A model generated the notes under the pieces. It worked only from the letters and a program-made list of their open reading frames with translations. It was not told the DNA's origin and made no database searches. Below are positions 63,773-64,000 of a stretch of 64,000 nt of DNA, piece by piece. Position numbers and translations under genes: made by a program. The DNA comes from Aphidius gifuensis (lineage: Eukaryota > Arthropoda > Insecta > Hymenoptera > Braconidae): contig NC_057791.1 of NCBI RefSeq assembly GCF_014905175.1, positions 1,860,001-1,924,000 on the forward strand, given 5' to 3'. Within the stretch, counting starts at the first letter, position 1, and each line of letters begins with the position of its first letter.

Positions 63773-64000
63773 GCATCAACGTACGTCTCTTATAACTCCC
63801 GCCACTACCACCACCTTATTCCCCTTGATTCCCCCCTTAAATATACTACCCCCTCTTGTTGTTTTCCGCCATCCACCCGGCACCACCCGCCGCCTCTTTT
63901 TTCCTCGACGACAAACCCGCGCTCTCGCATCGTCTTTATACCAATAAACGCGCGCGCGTGTATATGTGGTTTTTAGACGTCGTGTTATAAATAAAAAAAA

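Larger units (their letters stand above)
52257..64000. other. Non-coding DNA with scattered CpG-richer islands
   Basis: No gene is supported. GC-richer, CpG-containing patches of 50-200 bases stand in AT-rich DNA near 54165-54215, 54470-54530, 56320-56420, 58670-58720, 58920-58990, 59330-59470, 61440-61640, 61980-62190, 62930-63120 and 63730-63960. Between them are purine tracts (58740-59340, 61430-61460, 63580-63620) and pyrimidine tracts. Frames up to 188 codons (62684-63250 +) cross the islands but include homopolymer-coded runs. The pattern fits a regulatory or promoter region of a gene beyond the right edge. Confidence 0.45.

Noticed and set aside
1..64000. tRNA, rRNA or CRISPR arrays
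   Set aside because: By eye I found no TTCGAATC-type T-loop paired with an acceptor stem, no rRNA-like core and no spaced direct repeats of CRISPR type. A tRNA scan would settle the first point.

Overview
The window is eukaryotic nuclear DNA from an insect. It is extremely AT-rich, full of A/T homopolymers, and its genes are split by short GT-AG introns. The protein families (a pyrokinin-type neuropeptide receptor, sigma-class glutathione S-transferases, windei/ATF7IP, an RNF144-type RBR ligase and a Smad MH2 protein) and the very A/T-biased codon use fit an insect. A small AT-rich hymenopteran such as a parasitoid wasp is my best guess, but this is inference and no sequence marker proves it.

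Layout. 1-5219 (+) holds the last three coding exons of a rhodopsin-class neuropeptide receptor whose 5' exons lie outside the window. 5808-6907 and 9493-10249 (both -) are tandem sigma-class GST genes that differ by one intron; a consensus antioxidant response element lies between them. 10.6-16.1 kb is non-coding with a few compact GC-richer blocks and a perfect CRE palindrome. 17027-21826 (+) is an eight-exon windei/ATF7IP homologue, reconstructed in frame as 1286 codons, with coiled coil, SUMO-interacting motif and C-terminal fibronectin III domain. 21.8-25.8 kb is non-coding and contains a 778-bp element with ACTAC-rich ends. 27022-28891 (+) is a four-exon RNF144-like RING-IBR-RING E3 ligase with a tail membrane anchor and a long low-complexity N-terminus.

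28.9-51.2 kb is a 22-kb stretch with no convincing gene. It has long pyrimidine or purine tracts, isolated GC-richer blocks and a six-copy ~120-bp tandem repeat carrying an internal palindrome. 51247-52149 (+) is a two-exon gene for a diverged protein made almost only of a Smad MH2 domain. It lacks the DNA-binding MH1 domain and the C-terminal SSxS phosphorylation motif, and is the most interesting gene here. 52.3-64 kb is again non-coding, with many CpG-richer islands, several sharing a GAGACCGCG core; it could be regulatory or first-exon territory of a gene beyond the window.

The genes do not form one pathway. The two GSTs are the only functionally linked cluster. Exon joins were checked by hand for reading phase and for GT/AG sites. 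Untranslated exons, promoters and short candidate exons are tentative.
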